DNA of 64,000 nucleotides from Anaerolineales bacterium. GTDB lineage: Bacteria > Chloroflexota > Anaerolineae > 4572-78 > J111. The stretch is from the NCBI GenBank assembly GCA_015075185.1, contig JABTUW010000009.1, positions 1-64,000 on the forward strand, written 5' to 3'. The notes under the pieces were generated by a model, which searched no databases, was not told the origin of the DNA, and saw nothing but the letters and a program-made list of their open reading frames with translations. Both the position numbers and the translations under genes were made by a program. Each line of letters starts with the position of its first letter. Positions within the stretch are counted from its first letter, which is position 1. This document shows positions 7,801-15,872 of the stretch, in pieces.

Positions 7801-10074
7801 GAGCTGGAAAAGGCCAGGAAACGGCTGGAACTGAAGCTCAGGAAAGCGATGGAGCAGGGCGCGGCCCACGATGAAAATGCGCTGTACTTCGAGGATTTGG
7901 GCCTGGATGCGCTGCTGGTGGACGAGTCGGGCGCCTACAAGAATCTATGGTTCCACTCCATCATGACCCGCATTAGCGGGGTCGGCGGCAGCGAGTCGGG
8001 CCGGGCCTTCGATATGTTCCTCAAGATTCGCCACCTGCAGGGCAAGGGCGGCTTCATCGCCTTCTCTACGGGAACGCCGGTGGAGAACTCGATCAGCGAA
8101 GTCTGGGTGATGATGAACTACCTGATGCCCGACCGGCTGCGCGAGCTGGGCCTGCACCACTTCGATGCCTGGGCGGCCACGTTTGGTAAGGTCGTCACCG
8201 GCGTCGAGATGAAGCCCGACGGCAGCGGCTTCCGCATGGCCTCCCGCTTCGCCAGCTTCAACAACCTGGTCCAGCTCAAGCGGCTGTGGTGGGAAGTCGC
8301 CGACACCCAGATGGACGCTGACAAGGCGGGCATTGTCCGACCGCCGCTGATGACCGATAAGCCTATCGGCATTGACGCCAAGCCCTATCCTGAGCTGAAG
8401 CGAATCATCGAAACGTTAGCTAACCGGGCCAACAACCTGGGCCAGAAAGACCCGCATATAGACAACATCCTCAAGATCATGTCCGATGCGGATAAGGCCA
8501 GCCTCGACGCCCGGCTGCTGGGCGAGTTCCCGGTGGTGGATGAGTACGGCAAGCCAACCGGCGAGGTCATCCACATCACCGGCGATTATGCCGGCAGCAA
8601 GGTCAATCTGTGCGCCGACCAGGTGGCCCAAATCTATCACGACACCCACGCCGCCGAACTGCCCGGCCTGCCCGGCTGGCATCCCCTGACCCAGCTTATC
8701 TTTCTCGATTCTTCGACCCCCAAGGGGAATGAGTGGTCCGTGTATGCCGATCTGCGTCAAAAGTTGATGGATCGCGGCGTCAAGGCCGAACACATCGCCT
8801 TTGCCCAGGGCTACAGCGACGACGACAAGAAAGCCAGGCTGGCCGCGGCCCTCAACGCCGGCAAAATCCGGATTGCTATCGGTCACACCGAGATCATGGG
8901 CATTGGCCTCAACTGCCAGCGCCTGCTGGTCGCGCTGCACCACCTGGATTGTCCCTGGAAGCCGGCATGGCTGGAACAGCGGGATGGCCGCATCTGGCGG
9001 CAGGGTAATCTCTGCCCGACAATCAGCATCTACCGCTACGTCATGGGCGGTTCTTTTGACGTGTACCGCTGGCAGACGGTTGAGCGCAAATACAACTTCA
9101 TCGTCCAATTCAACTCGGACGATCTGACGGTCAACACTATCGAGGACCCCGGCATGGCCGTGCTCTCGGCGCGGGAGATGACCGCGCTGGCCACTGGCAA
9201 CCCGGCGATCATGCGACAGGTGGAACTGCAAACCCGGCTGCGCATCCTGAACGCCCAAAAGCGGGAGCACGATGATCTGCTTTATAAAACGCGGAGCCGG
9301 CGCAACCGGCTGCAACGCGAGCTGGAAAACGACCGGCGCAAGCTGGACCGTTACCAGACACTGCTTCAGCCGGCGCAGGAGCAGGGCCTCGACCCGGCGA
9401 TCACGCTGGGCCAGCAGCTCTATGACCTGGCCGCGCCGCACTTTGAGACGCTGGACCGGCGGGTAGAGATCGGGCAGCTTTATAACCTCAAGGTGTTCTA
9501 TCTCGGCACTCAAGAGGAAGAAAAGCCCGAGCGGGTCCATGCCAAGGTAGACCGCAACTACTGGGGCGCGGCTGACGCCGCTCCGCTGGAGGGTGAGGAG
9601 GCCAAAGCTCCCGAAGGGCCGCCGCCGCCGCCCAAGATCAAGGTGGATAAGGAAATCTACCTGGTGAACGACGACCTGGATTTTGAGGTCAAGTTCGATC
9701 TGCGGATCGTCGAGGAAACCCGGGCCACCCTCAACGCCAATGTCCTCAAACGGCTGTACGAGGAGGAGCTGCCAGAGAAGGTCCGCGAGCGCCAGGCCGA
9801 TGTCGCCGACGGCGAGCGCCAGCTTGCCGAGACGGAGCGCATCCTGTCCACCCCCTTCGAGAAAGCCGACGAGCTGGCCGCCATCGAGGCCGAGCTGCAA
9901 GGCGTCGAGCGGGAAATCCGCGACACGCTGGGCGAGGCCGATGCGGCTGAAAACCGCCAGGCGGCGCGGGTCGAGCTGCAGATCGGACAGGAAGCCGAGG
10001 AGATCATTCCTCCGGACGATGCCGATGACGCCTCGGAATACCCGCAGGGGTATGATGAAGGAGAAATGGAATAA
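4897..10074 (+). CDS. N6-adenine methylase / SNF2-type helicase fusion (DarB-like)
   Basis: 1725 residues from ATG 4897, which follows GGGAGAAAGG; an in-frame TTG at 4876 is less likely. The N-terminal part is an amino-methyltransferase: motif I 'ILEPAAGAGHYFG' at about 151-163 and catalytic 'NVPF' at 218-221 in place of the usual NPPY/F. The central and C-terminal parts form a superfamily 2 helicase: Walker A 'GFGKT' at 850-854, 'VDES' at 1008-1011, 'STGTP' motif III, and motif VI 'QRDGRIWRQGN' starting at 1361. A long coiled-coil tail follows. Such fusions are typical of plasmids, ICEs and phages; phage P1 DarB, of this architecture, protects incoming DNA from restriction. A role in protecting or processing element DNA is therefore likely, but unproven. 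Confidence 0.88.
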   Translation: MSQLSFFDAPPVEAAASHNGGSRPGVALKPDLDYRITIADAIGADGQMTKVRQNIEIIRLLKRLKEENRQATPAEQKQLVRWTGWGHSGNLFHPKPSSKWIDFQTQLKPLLNEEEWRAASFSTINAHYTSPEVIHWQWAVVEQLGFSGGRILEPAAGAGHYFGLMPEAIKAKSQLWAVELDLLSAAVVKQLYPSVKLHVGGYETTTYEPEFFDLAISNVPFANLKVHDSGIYENGRSHLADIGLHNYFFVKALEHVRPGGLISFITSRFTMDSLESKVRAYLAEHAWFLGAVRLPVTAFKKNAHTEVTTDIVFLMKRGDRENEIPAYDFVNTVSKGEYRLNEFYDFEHYGLLGEMQKEGGRYEDAFECVAPKDFDLVGELDKRLRLFSEGLYRPAAPRPRRQIIIEPHRFENPPADPWIRRGSYAMDDWYRIWHYTGHAGNGWKRADLDGRQLSRVRGLIEVRDAFHRCIQANVNFVSDEHLKKAQQELNAAYRRFVAKWGYLHEPANIAAFGDDVDSDNILALERWDPFEGKAEKAAIFSERLLEPETRPDKADSPIDALIIALRETGQVALPRMMELTGQSEAELTEALAGKIYFDPAIQLWVTADEYLSGNVRQKLNQLEHMQRIERENDLSGVAPFPYEANILALREVMPRPAGPKDIFVQLGAPWVPREIVEEFIMRRLFDNPYEGRIRPQYLQTLGYWRLDLSEARGIRHSQENRQMWGTTRIEGVDLIEKCLNQQQATIYDEWEDDDGKKHKTVNQEDTLVARAKQEEIRQAFDKWIWANEARTDRLVLIYNQKFNSTLPRKFDGTPLHFPGMNPKIILRQIQKDVVWRGLQQQALMIAHSVGFGKTYSLTGLTMRLRQTRLRKRVMIVVKRATFGQFVASFREAYPLATVSPIASGQSQHHRRRQLARIVTEDYDAIITTHPVFYQIPLKPATKQKFLRDQIRELEEAIFEARGDRISTKELEKARKRLELKLRKAMEQGAAHDENALYFEDLGLDALLVDESGAYKNLWFHSIMTRISGVGGSESGRAFDMFLKIRHLQGKGGFIAFSTGTPVENSISEVWVMMNYLMPDRLRELGLHHFDAWAATFGKVVTGVEMKPDGSGFRMASRFASFNNLVQLKRLWWEVADTQMDADKAGIVRPPLMTDKPIGIDAKPYPELKRIIETLANRANNLGQKDPHIDNILKIMSDADKASLDARLLGEFPVVDEYGKPTGEVIHITGDYAGSKVNLCADQVAQIYHDTHAAELPGLPGWHPLTQLIFLDSSTPKGNEWSVYADLRQKLMDRGVKAEHIAFAQGYSDDDKKARLAAALNAGKIRIAIGHTEIMGIGLNCQRLLVALHHLDCPWKPAWLEQRDGRIWRQGNLCPTISIYRYVMGGSFDVYRWQTVERKYNFIVQFNSDDLTVNTIEDPGMAVLSAREMTALATGNPAIMRQVELQTRLRILNAQKREHDDLLYKTRSRRNRLQRELENDRRKLDRYQTLLQPAQEQGLDPAITLGQQLYDLAAPHFETLDRRVEIGQLYNLKVFYLGTQEEEKPERVHAKVDRNYWGAADAAPLEGEEAKAPEGPPPPPKIKVDKEIYLVNDDLDFEVKFDLRIVEETRATLNANVLKRLYEEELPEKVRERQADVADGERQLAETERILSTPFEKADELAAIEAELQGVEREIRDTLGEADAAENRQAARVELQIGQEAEEIIPPDDADDASEYPQGYDEGEME

Positions 10075-10270
10075 ATCAATAGTGTACGGCTACATAGACC
10101 TGGCTGCGTCGGAGCGGGTGTATACCGCCCGCTCCGGAGGCAGCACATTAGGCCAAGTTTGGCAGCAAATCAAGGGAATGGGGAACTGCGGGATTGTCCG
10201 GCTGGCCGACAACCGGCTGATCTGGCGGCGGGTCTCCAACCACAAAGGCGAGTATCTAAGCGGGGGCTAA
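10052..10270 (+). CDS. Small hypothetical protein
   Basis: 72 residues, with two possible ATGs at 10052 and 10055; it overlaps the end of the methylase/helicase gene by about 20 bases in another frame. The sequence is soluble and mixed in composition, with no family recognised. It ends in a GGGGG-CTAACG-CCCCC mini-hairpin and the second palindrome. The overlap and codon use in keeping with neighbours support a real, translationally coupled gene. Confidence 0.5.
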   Translation: MMKEKWNKSIVYGYIDLAASERVYTARSGGSTLGQVWQQIKGMGNCGIVRLADNRLIWRRVSNHKGEYLSGG

Positions 10271-10278
10271 CGCCCCCC

Positions 10279-10294
10279 TTCCCCAATTGGGGAA
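10279..10294. promoter_or_regulatory. Palindrome copy 2 (TTCCCCAATTGGGGAA)
   Basis: Exact copy of the 16-bp palindrome also found at 4810-4825 and 20773-20788. It sits in the short gap before the gene starting at 10331. Confidence 0.5.
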
Positions 10295-10330
10295 AACGAA
10301 GTGGCCCGTAGAGGCCAGAAAGGTTGATTT

Positions 10331-10658
10331 ATGGCGAAGAAAAAGAAAACTGACGGGCCGATCCCCCCCCCAAGAGGATGCACCCTGGCCGGTCTTTACG
10401 GCCGATGAACCCCTGGAAGGCTTCTTTGCCCGTTACCCGGGTTTTAGAAGTCACCTGGAAAACATCCAGCGCGCGGTCCGTTACGGCCACATCGCCCTGC
10501 TGGCGATGAAGGAGCAGGCGACCGGCATCCCGGTCCCGGTGGTGGTGGCGATTGCGCCCGGCCAGGGCGGCCAGATAAATATTTTTCCACTGGCCAAGCT
10601 GTTCACGGCCAATCCCTACGAGGAGCTGGCTGCGCCGGTGCAGGAGGTGCTGCAATAA
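10331..10658 (+). CDS. Hypothetical protein with apparent frameshift in a C9 run
   Basis: The best start is ATG 10331 (preceded by AGAAAGG), giving a Lys-rich beginning 'MAKKKKTDGPIPP'. A run of nine C residues at about 10363-10371 puts this frame out of register with the long downstream frame ('EDAPWPVFTADEPLEGFF' onward), which ends at 10658. Removing one C restores a single protein of about 108 residues. This may be a sequencing error, slippage-based frameshifting or a phase-variable tract. No family recognised. The stop codon shares one base with the next start (TAATG). Confidence 0.5.
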
Positions 10659-10933
10659 TGCCTGAGCGCTATATAGCCTTGGGTCAGACCGACCTGTTCG
10701 AAATCATGGAGCACACCGCTCCCGGCGATCAGGTCCCGATCCACATCTTTGCCGTGCGCGGCGTCCTGTTCAAATCCCGCTCCGGCCAGTACGGCAGCTC
10801 GCTCTATATGTGGACCCCAACCGGCTGGCAGCTTTACTATCGTTGGGACACGCACATCCCCCTGGAACCGGACCTGCACAGCCTGGCGCTGAAAACGGCG
10901 CTGGCGCTGGACCAGGCTATTCCGAGTCAATAA
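10658..10933 (+). CDS. Hypothetical protein
   Basis: 91 residues beginning at ATG 10658, whose A is the last base of the preceding stop, so translation is probably coupled. Aromatic-rich, soluble, with no recognisable domain. It converges with the leftward HTH gene, their ends overlapping by 17 bases (10917-10933). Confidence 0.6.
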   Translation: MPERYIALGQTDLFEIMEHTAPGDQVPIHIFAVRGVLFKSRSGQYGSSLYMWTPTGWQLYYRWDTHIPLEPDLHSLALKTALALDQAIPSQ

Positions 10934-11474
10934 TCTCCCCGCCCTCCAGTTGGCCAAACTGCGGCTGGCCGTTGCCCTGGTAAATAAAGTTCATATCGCC
11001 CTTGACGAAAATCTGCTTGAACTGCGCCCCCTCCAGATAATCCTCGGCGTCTTTGTCGCCGTGATCCTCCGGCGTGGTCAGGGGCTTGACCGGGACAACG
11101 GTCGCCAGCAGTTTGATCGCCTTGATCATATCGCCGGCCTTGACCTCCATCGAAGGATCGGCATTGGCCGGCCGCTGGCCCAGAGCCAGGGACACCAGGC
11201 CCTCGTAGATGTCACGGTAGCGCGGAATGACGACTTCTTGAATGGCGCTGGACATCTGGGCGGCTAACGCCGCCTTATGCGGCTCCAAAGCGCCGTCCTT
11301 GGCCCAGCGGTACCAGGTGGCTTTAGCAATACCCACTTCTTTGCAGGCGCTCTCGATGCTGTAGGCGCGGCCGCTGGAATCCTTGCCGTGAAATAAAAGG
11401 TCCAGCACCTGGCCGACCAGGTACTCGTCCTGGTAGATTTGCAAGCCGTCAGGGGTTAACGCGAGATCGTCCAT
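10917..11474 (-). CDS. HTH protein resembling phage terminase small subunit
   Basis: 185 residues from the ATG at 11474; in-frame upstream ATGs at 11519 and 11537 give longer versions and none has a clear ribosome binding site. A helix-turn-helix near residues 40-65 contains 'CKEVGIAKATWYRWAKDG', like the phBC6A51-type homeodomain of phage small terminase subunits and some transposase-related proteins. The C-terminal half is helical with an acidic end. In terminases this subunit recognises the packaging site; no large subunit is visible here, so a DNA-binding regulator is equally possible. Divergent from the wHTH-like gene at 11570. Confidence 0.6.
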   Translation of the reverse strand: MDDLALTPDGLQIYQDEYLVGQVLDLLFHGKDSSGRAYSIESACKEVGIAKATWYRWAKDGALEPHKAALAAQMSSAIQEVVIPRYRDIYEGLVSLALGQRPANADPSMEVKAGDMIKAIKLLATVVPVKPLTTPEDHGDKDAEDYLEGAQFKQIFVKGDMNFIYQGNGQPQFGQLEGGEIIDSE

Positions 11475-11569
11475 AGTCCCAATTTTATGGCCCTTAATTT
11501 TGAAAGTGAAGGGTGTCATAATCGAGTTTGAATACATCCTGAGTTTATCGAAGGAAGGATTAACTACCT

Positions 11570-11932
11570 ATGGAAACGATTCTCAACCCTGTCAACGTCC
11601 CCGGCTGGGCGCAGCTCCTGGCCGAACACCCCACGAGGGCGCGCGTTTTGCAAGCCCTGGTCAATCTCGAACTCGCCTATTATTTCAAGGGCCTGGCCCA
11701 GCCGCCGACGCGCAAGGCCATCTTGCAGGAGGCGATTTTACTGGGCGCAAAGCTGTCCCCCACTTCCGGCCAGGCGGTGCAGCGCCACCTGGATGAGCTG
11801 GCCGAAGCCGGCCACGCCATCAAATTGCAGCGCGGTAAATCGCCCTGGAAAAGCCGCTATGTCCTGCCGGTGATCGCAGAGGAGTCCCCCCAGGGGGGAC
11901 TGCCCAGCGAAGCCAGGCGAGGAAGCCTATAG
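11570..11932 (+). CDS. Putative winged-helix protein
   Basis: 120 residues. The region about 20-95 is built like a small winged helix, with a helix pair, a 'SGQAVQRHLDELAEAGHAI' recognition-like helix and a beta wing 'KSPWKSRYVLP'. The call rests on pattern only. It begins the rightward replication/recombination operon (RusA follows after 3 bases) and is divergent from the HTH gene, so it may regulate either unit. Confidence 0.5.
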   Translation: METILNPVNVPGWAQLLAEHPTRARVLQALVNLELAYYFKGLAQPPTRKAILQEAILLGAKLSPTSGQAVQRHLDELAEAGHAIKLQRGKSPWKSRYVLPVIAEESPQGGLPSEARRGSL

Positions 11933-11935
11933 CCC

Positions 11936-12343
11936 ATGTTTTTTTCCATGCCCTATCTGCCCGAAGTCAGCGTCAATCACTCCCACACCCGCAATAAGCA
12001 CACCGGCCGGCCGGTCCTCAAACGTGAGGCCCAAGCCTGGAAGAATGTGCTGCGGCAAAAGGTCGCCTACTGGATTGACGAGCATGGCATCCAATTGGAG
12101 CCGGAGCAGACCGTTATCATTCGCCTGACGGCGCGCTTCCCCAAACGGGGAGGCCAAAAGCCCGACGGCGACAATTTTTTGAAACTTGCCCAGGATTCGA
12201 TTGCCGATGCTTTCGGCGTGGGCCAGCGCGGCGATTACCGCTTTTTGGCTCAGGTCGTCAGCGTCTGCCACGACGATCCGGAGGGCGAACTGATTTACGA
12301 GGTTCTTATCAATGCCCAAGAAACAGAAACCCAAGCTGCCTGA
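11936..12343 (+). CDS. rusA: RusA-family Holliday junction resolvase
   Basis: 135 residues, within the 120-140 usual for RusA. The diagnostic region 'KPDGDNFLKLAQDSIADAF' holds the conserved acidic residues that bind magnesium, and 'RLTARFP' and 'GDYRF' also match the family. RusA enzymes resolve recombination junctions and are commonly encoded by prophages and plasmids. Only 3 bases separate it from the upstream gene, and it overlaps the next gene by 32 bases. An alternative start is ATG 11948. Confidence 0.85.
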   Translation: MFFSMPYLPEVSVNHSHTRNKHTGRPVLKREAQAWKNVLRQKVAYWIDEHGIQLEPEQTVIIRLTARFPKRGGQKPDGDNFLKLAQDSIADAFGVGQRGDYRFLAQVVSVCHDDPEGELIYEVLINAQETETQAA

Positions 12344-13067
12344 CCATTACCTGTGCTTCAATGGCGACGGCACTCAATCCGTCGCTCACGCCAAAGCGGA
12401 TACCCTCCGCGCCGCCAAACAATACGTCCAGTATTTCCACGCGGAAGAAATTCCGGAGGACCCCCACAAGCGGGCCGGCCTGGTCTACGGCACGGCGATT
12501 CGGCTCAACCAGAAGCACAAGGAAATCCTGGAATCGGTTGAAGCCGCCTTGATGGTGGATGTCGCCAACCACGCCCTGTTCAGCGACTACCAGGACATCG
12601 AATCGTGGATGAGCGCCCACAATATCCGCCACTCGGCGGCCGCTATTTCCCGCTGCCGGACGCTGGCCGAGGTCATCATCCCCTGGTGCGTCGAGAATGA
12701 CGTGATCGAAGGTGCGACCCAGCGCCAGGTCGAACAGTGGTTCCTCAGCCTCAACCAAGAGGCGCGGACGACGGTCAACCGCGTCGGCCACGTCGCCCCG
12801 ATCATCAAGAAGATCGCCGTGGATGAGCAGATGGAGCAGCCGGAGAAGGTGGCCGAGGTGCGCAATATCCTGCGCCTGGTCGCTGATCCCAAGGTCGAAA
12901 ACGAGGAGCTGATGCTCTTTGCCCGCAAGTTCTATTGGGATAAAGTTGTTGGCTTCTGGAAGCGCCTGGACGATGGCCGGGTCGAGGTCCGGCTGTTGAT
13001 GGAAAGTGAAGATCAATTTGAATATCTCAAGGGCAAACGGCTCAAGTCGTTTGTCGCCTGGGAATAG
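12312..13067 (+). CDS. Hypothetical protein of the replication cluster
   Basis: 251 residues; starts inside the RusA gene. Lys-rich first 10 residues, then a largely helical protein with several Trp in the centre. No catalytic motif or family recognised. Position between RusA and the DnaB-like helicase suggests a replication or recombination accessory role (inference). Confidence 0.65.
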   Translation: MPKKQKPKLPDHYLCFNGDGTQSVAHAKADTLRAAKQYVQYFHAEEIPEDPHKRAGLVYGTAIRLNQKHKEILESVEAALMVDVANHALFSDYQDIESWMSAHNIRHSAAAISRCRTLAEVIIPWCVENDVIEGATQRQVEQWFLSLNQEARTTVNRVGHVAPIIKKIAVDEQMEQPEKVAEVRNILRLVADPKVENEELMLFARKFYWDKVVGFWKRLDDGRVEVRLLMESEDQFEYLKGKRLKSFVAWE

Positions 13068-13076
13068 GAGAAACTG

Positions 13077-13334
13077 ATGCCCCCCAACAAACCCAAGTGG
13101 ATCACGCCCGAGCGCCTGGTCCAGCGCCGGGCCGAGCTTCAGCGTGAGATCGCCCGATTGGAAGCAACCCCCCTCAGCGCTTCGTTCCTGCTGCCCTGCG
13201 GCTGTAAGGTCGAGCAGTTCAACCACCACGGCATCCAGGTCAGTTACTGCGAGCGGCACCAGAGCTTCCTCTATTCGCCGCGCCATGACGGGACCGATGT
13301 CTTTTACTTCGTGACGGAGGATAACCGGCCATGA
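13077..13334 (+). CDS. Small protein with Cys/His cluster
   Basis: 85 residues with a basic N-terminal helix and then 'CGCKVEQFNHHG' and 'CERH', which together could bind one zinc ion. RBS TAGGAGA upstream. The stop overlaps the start of the DnaB-like gene by 4 bases (ATGA), so the two are co-translated. Function unknown; a zinc-binding partner of the helicase is conceivable. Confidence 0.6.
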   Translation: MPPNKPKWITPERLVQRRAELQREIARLEATPLSASFLLPCGCKVEQFNHHGIQVSYCERHQSFLYSPRHDGTDVFYFVTEDNRP

Positions 13335-14578
13335 CGAGCAGGGTCCAGGACCCGCAGAATGTGGAAGCTGAACAAGCCTTTTTAGGGTCCATTTTGCAGG
13401 ACCCGCCGGTTATCAGCCGGGCCAGCCGTTTGGTGCGCCCGGCTGATTTTTCGCTGGCCTGGCATAGCGTCATCTACAAGGCCATGCTCGACCTGGACCG
13501 GGCCGGCACGCCGATCACCCTGATCAGCCTGGCCGATCACCTGGGCAGCGAGCTGGCCGAGGTTGGCGGCGTGGAGTACCTGATCCAGATGGAGCACGAT
13601 CCAAGGGTCCTGCCGCTGTATGTAGATGCTTACGCCGTCCTCGTTCGCAAATACGCCCGGTTGCGGCGGCTGATCAACGGCTGCGCCCGCATCGTGCGCC
13701 TGGCCCAGCGGGTCGGCACCAATGCGACCATCATTGACGAGGCCCTGGCTCTGGCCGAGAAAACGCTGCTGGCCCTACTCAAAGAGGACCGCCTGGCCAG
13801 CGTCCGGCCGTTGTCCGAGCTGGTCCGCACCTACCTGGACCGGGCCAAAGATCAACCGGCGAGCCTGGGCCTGTCCACCGGCATGGCCCTGCTCGATGGC
13901 CTGTGCGGCGGTTTGCAGCCGGCCGACCTGGTGCTGGTGGCCGGGGAGCCGGGATCGTACAAGACGAAGCTGGTCCTGACGATGGCTCGTAACGCCGCCC
14001 TGGCCGAACGCAAGGTGGCCCTCTTTTCGCTCGAATCGTCGAGCGACCAGGTGATCCAGCGGCTGCTGGCCGTCGAGACTGGCCTGGAAGCCCAACGCCT
14101 GCGCATCGGCGACATCGAGGCAGACCTGCCGGCGCTCGACGCGGCCGGCGCGCGCCTGGCCGAACTGAACCTCTACATTGACGACACCCCCGGCCTGCTG
14201 GTGACGGAGCTGCGCAGCAAAGCGCGCTGGCTGCATCACCTGTGGGCGCTTGATCTGATCATCGTCAACTATCTGCAGCTCCTGCGACCGGACGAAAAGC
14301 AGGCCGACCGCCAGGCCGACCTGGCCGCCGTCAGCCGCGCCCTGAAGGCGTTAGCCCGCGAGCTGAAGCTGCCGCTGGTTGCGGTGGCCGTGCTGGAGCC
14401 AGAGGCCGACGACGAGGCCCGGCTGCGCCAGCTTGGGCCGGCCGGATACGAGGCTGACATAATCTGGCTGTGCGAACGGGCCGGCCAGAACCTATGGCTG
14501 AAGCAAGCCCGCTGGCGGGATGGTCCCGCCGGCGCAACCATCGAACTTAATTTCAATGATCCGAAAAAGGAGACGTGA
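13331..14578 (+). CDS. DnaB-like replicative helicase
   Basis: 415 residues, slightly shorter than typical DnaB (about 450). Residues 1-105 match the DnaB N-terminal domain ('QNVEAEQAFLGSIL'), and 180-410 the RecA-like ATPase domain with Walker A 'GEPGSYKT' (205-212). Two deviations stand out: the Walker A has GSYKT rather than GMGKT, and the Walker B is 'IIVNYLQLL', where DnaB normally has VDYLQ, so the aspartate is Asn. It loads at origins and unwinds DNA; here it would serve element replication with the initiator-like protein at 30103. The neighbours on both sides overlap it by 4 bases. Confidence 0.85.
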   Translation: MTSRVQDPQNVEAEQAFLGSILQDPPVISRASRLVRPADFSLAWHSVIYKAMLDLDRAGTPITLISLADHLGSELAEVGGVEYLIQMEHDPRVLPLYVDAYAVLVRKYARLRRLINGCARIVRLAQRVGTNATIIDEALALAEKTLLALLKEDRLASVRPLSELVRTYLDRAKDQPASLGLSTGMALLDGLCGGLQPADLVLVAGEPGSYKTKLVLTMARNAALAERKVALFSLESSSDQVIQRLLAVETGLEAQRLRIGDIEADLPALDAAGARLAELNLYIDDTPGLLVTELRSKARWLHHLWALDLIIVNYLQLLRPDEKQADRQADLAAVSRALKALARELKLPLVAVAVLEPEADDEARLRQLGPAGYEADIIWLCERAGQNLWLKQARWRDGPAGATIELNFNDPKKET

Positions 14579-14847
14579 TGGTTCAAAACTCAAAACCATT
14601 GAATCTTAGCATGCCTGTCTGGCTTGCCGAGTACATGCAGGATGTATTTCTGGAAGATGAAATCAGATATTGGATCACTCGCCAGGATGATTACAGCCTG
14701 GCCGAGCAAACCAGGCAACTCAATGACCTGTACGATCTCTTGAAAGATATTCGGGTTGCTTTAGGCAAAGATATTAGTTGCCTGGAACGCGGCTGGCAAG
14801 AAAATCTGGCTATTCTGAAGGAGCAGTTTGAAACAGGTTCTCTTTAA
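14575..14847 (+). CDS. Hypothetical protein
   Basis: 90 residues, start overlapping the helicase stop (ATG in GTGATGG). Acidic and helical, with no known motif. AT-richer than flanking genes. Co-translated with the DnaB-like gene and could be its partner, but nothing in the sequence shows this. Confidence 0.55.
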   Translation: MMVQNSKPLNLSMPVWLAEYMQDVFLEDEIRYWITRQDDYSLAEQTRQLNDLYDLLKDIRVALGKDISCLERGWQENLAILKEQFETGSL

Positions 14848-14850
14848 TCT

Positions 14851-15384
14851 ATGAACGAGCTAACCAAGGCGCTGCTGGAAGTGGCCTGGAAGGACCTGAA
14901 GGCGAACCGGCGCACGCTCAAGGACCTGAAAGCCGAGGTCTACGACTCCTGGATCATCTGGCGCAACTGGATGATCCTTGACTGGGCGGCCGAGTTGATG
15001 GACGTCCTTCATCGCCGGCCGGTGACTGACTTCTATCCGGACGCTCCCCTGGGCGATGCGGTTCTCTCCTGGCTGGAGGGCAATGGTTATTTCGACTTTG
15101 AGCTGCCCTGCTACGGCTACGAAGATGAGGAAGAGGAACCCTATACCCAGGAGCAGCGGGACCAGGCTGACGATGAAGTGTACTACTTCGTCGCCCACAC
15201 CCTGGCCCTAATGGCCTGGGTTGCCTTTGAGCCGGCCCAGGACGACGTGATTCCCGGCCGCTGGGAGCAGCTCGACTACACCGAGGCCGAGATCGAGGAA
15301 TTTTTTAATTTCAAAATGAACTACGCCCCCCGGCCTCAGCCGAGCCGGAAGAAGGTCGAGGGGACGCAGCTCTCTATGTTCTAG
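14851..15384 (+). CDS. Acidic hypothetical protein
   Basis: 177 residues; strongly acidic with a Glu/Asp-rich middle ('YEDEEEEPYTQEQRDQADDE') and Trp-rich helices. The last residues 'GTQLSMF' resemble a short clamp-binding-like tail (QLxxF), which would allow contact with the DNA sliding clamp; this is a guess from pattern alone. It sits in the replication operon, 3 bases after the preceding stop. Confidence 0.6.
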   Translation: MNELTKALLEVAWKDLKANRRTLKDLKAEVYDSWIIWRNWMILDWAAELMDVLHRRPVTDFYPDAPLGDAVLSWLEGNGYFDFELPCYGYEDEEEEPYTQEQRDQADDEVYYFVAHTLALMAWVAFEPAQDDVIPGRWEQLDYTEAEIEEFFNFKMNYAPRPQPSRKKVEGTQLSMF

Positions 15385-15391
15385 GAGGCTT

Positions 15392-15556
15392 ATGCAGTTC
15401 CCCAAAATTTTTTTAACGCTGTCGAGTAAGCAAGCCTGGTTTTTGTACTATCTGCTGAAGGTGGTCCCCGGCGGGACCGCCAAAGGGCTGCGGACCAGCC
15501 TGGGCGATCTGCTTCAGGCGCTGCCCAAAGACAAAAGCAAGGTCATTGGAAAGTGA
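15392..15556 (+). CDS. Short hypothetical protein (54 aa)
   Basis: ATG 15392 with ribosome site AGGAGG immediately upstream gives 54 residues ending TGA 15556. Basic, with an aromatic hydrophobic patch ('AWFLYYLLKVV'). It fills the gap between two operon genes without overlap and has codon use like its neighbours, which supports reality. No family known. Confidence 0.55.
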   Translation: MQFPKIFLTLSSKQAWFLYYLLKVVPGGTAKGLRTSLGDLLQALPKDKSKVIGK

Positions 15557-15563
15557 GGTTAGG

Positions 15564-15872
15564 ATGTACCCTTCGGATGAGTGGGTTGAGGCTCTGAACT
15601 TCTACCTGATCGTCGCCAGCGGCGGCGCGCTGACGATGAGCGATTTCAGCGACGCCGAGCTGCATGCGGCCTGGCTGGAGCATCCCGGCATGACGATGGC
15701 CGACCTGGACCCGGCCGCCGAGAAATTGGTGCTGGAGTTTCAAGCGAAACAAAAAGATACTGAGGCCAAAGATGATTCCCCACTGCCGCAAAGCCAGGCG
15801 GGGGAAATTTACGAGGAGTTACCCAATGGCCCTGTATCAGTACCAATGCTCGGAGTGCCAGGAGACTTTTGA
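15564..15872 (+). CDS. Hypothetical protein
   Basis: 102 residues from ATG 15564, preceded by GAGGTTAGG. N-terminal half is helical ('SDEWVEALNFYLIVASGG'); no recognisable domain. Its end overlaps the following zinc-ribbon gene by 47 bases. Confidence 0.55.
   Translation: MYPSDEWVEALNFYLIVASGGALTMSDFSDAELHAAWLEHPGMTMADLDPAAEKLVLEFQAKQKDTEAKDDSPLPQSQAGEIYEELPNGPVSVPMLGVPGDF

Noticed and set aside
8416..9900. 494-codon leftward frame
   Set aside because: Antisense shadow of the methylase/helicase gene in GC-rich DNA; the same holds for leftward frames at 6655-7869 and 5761-6408.
12309..13286. 325-codon leftward frame
   Set aside because: Antisense to three overlapping rightward genes of the replication operon, without a ribosome site.
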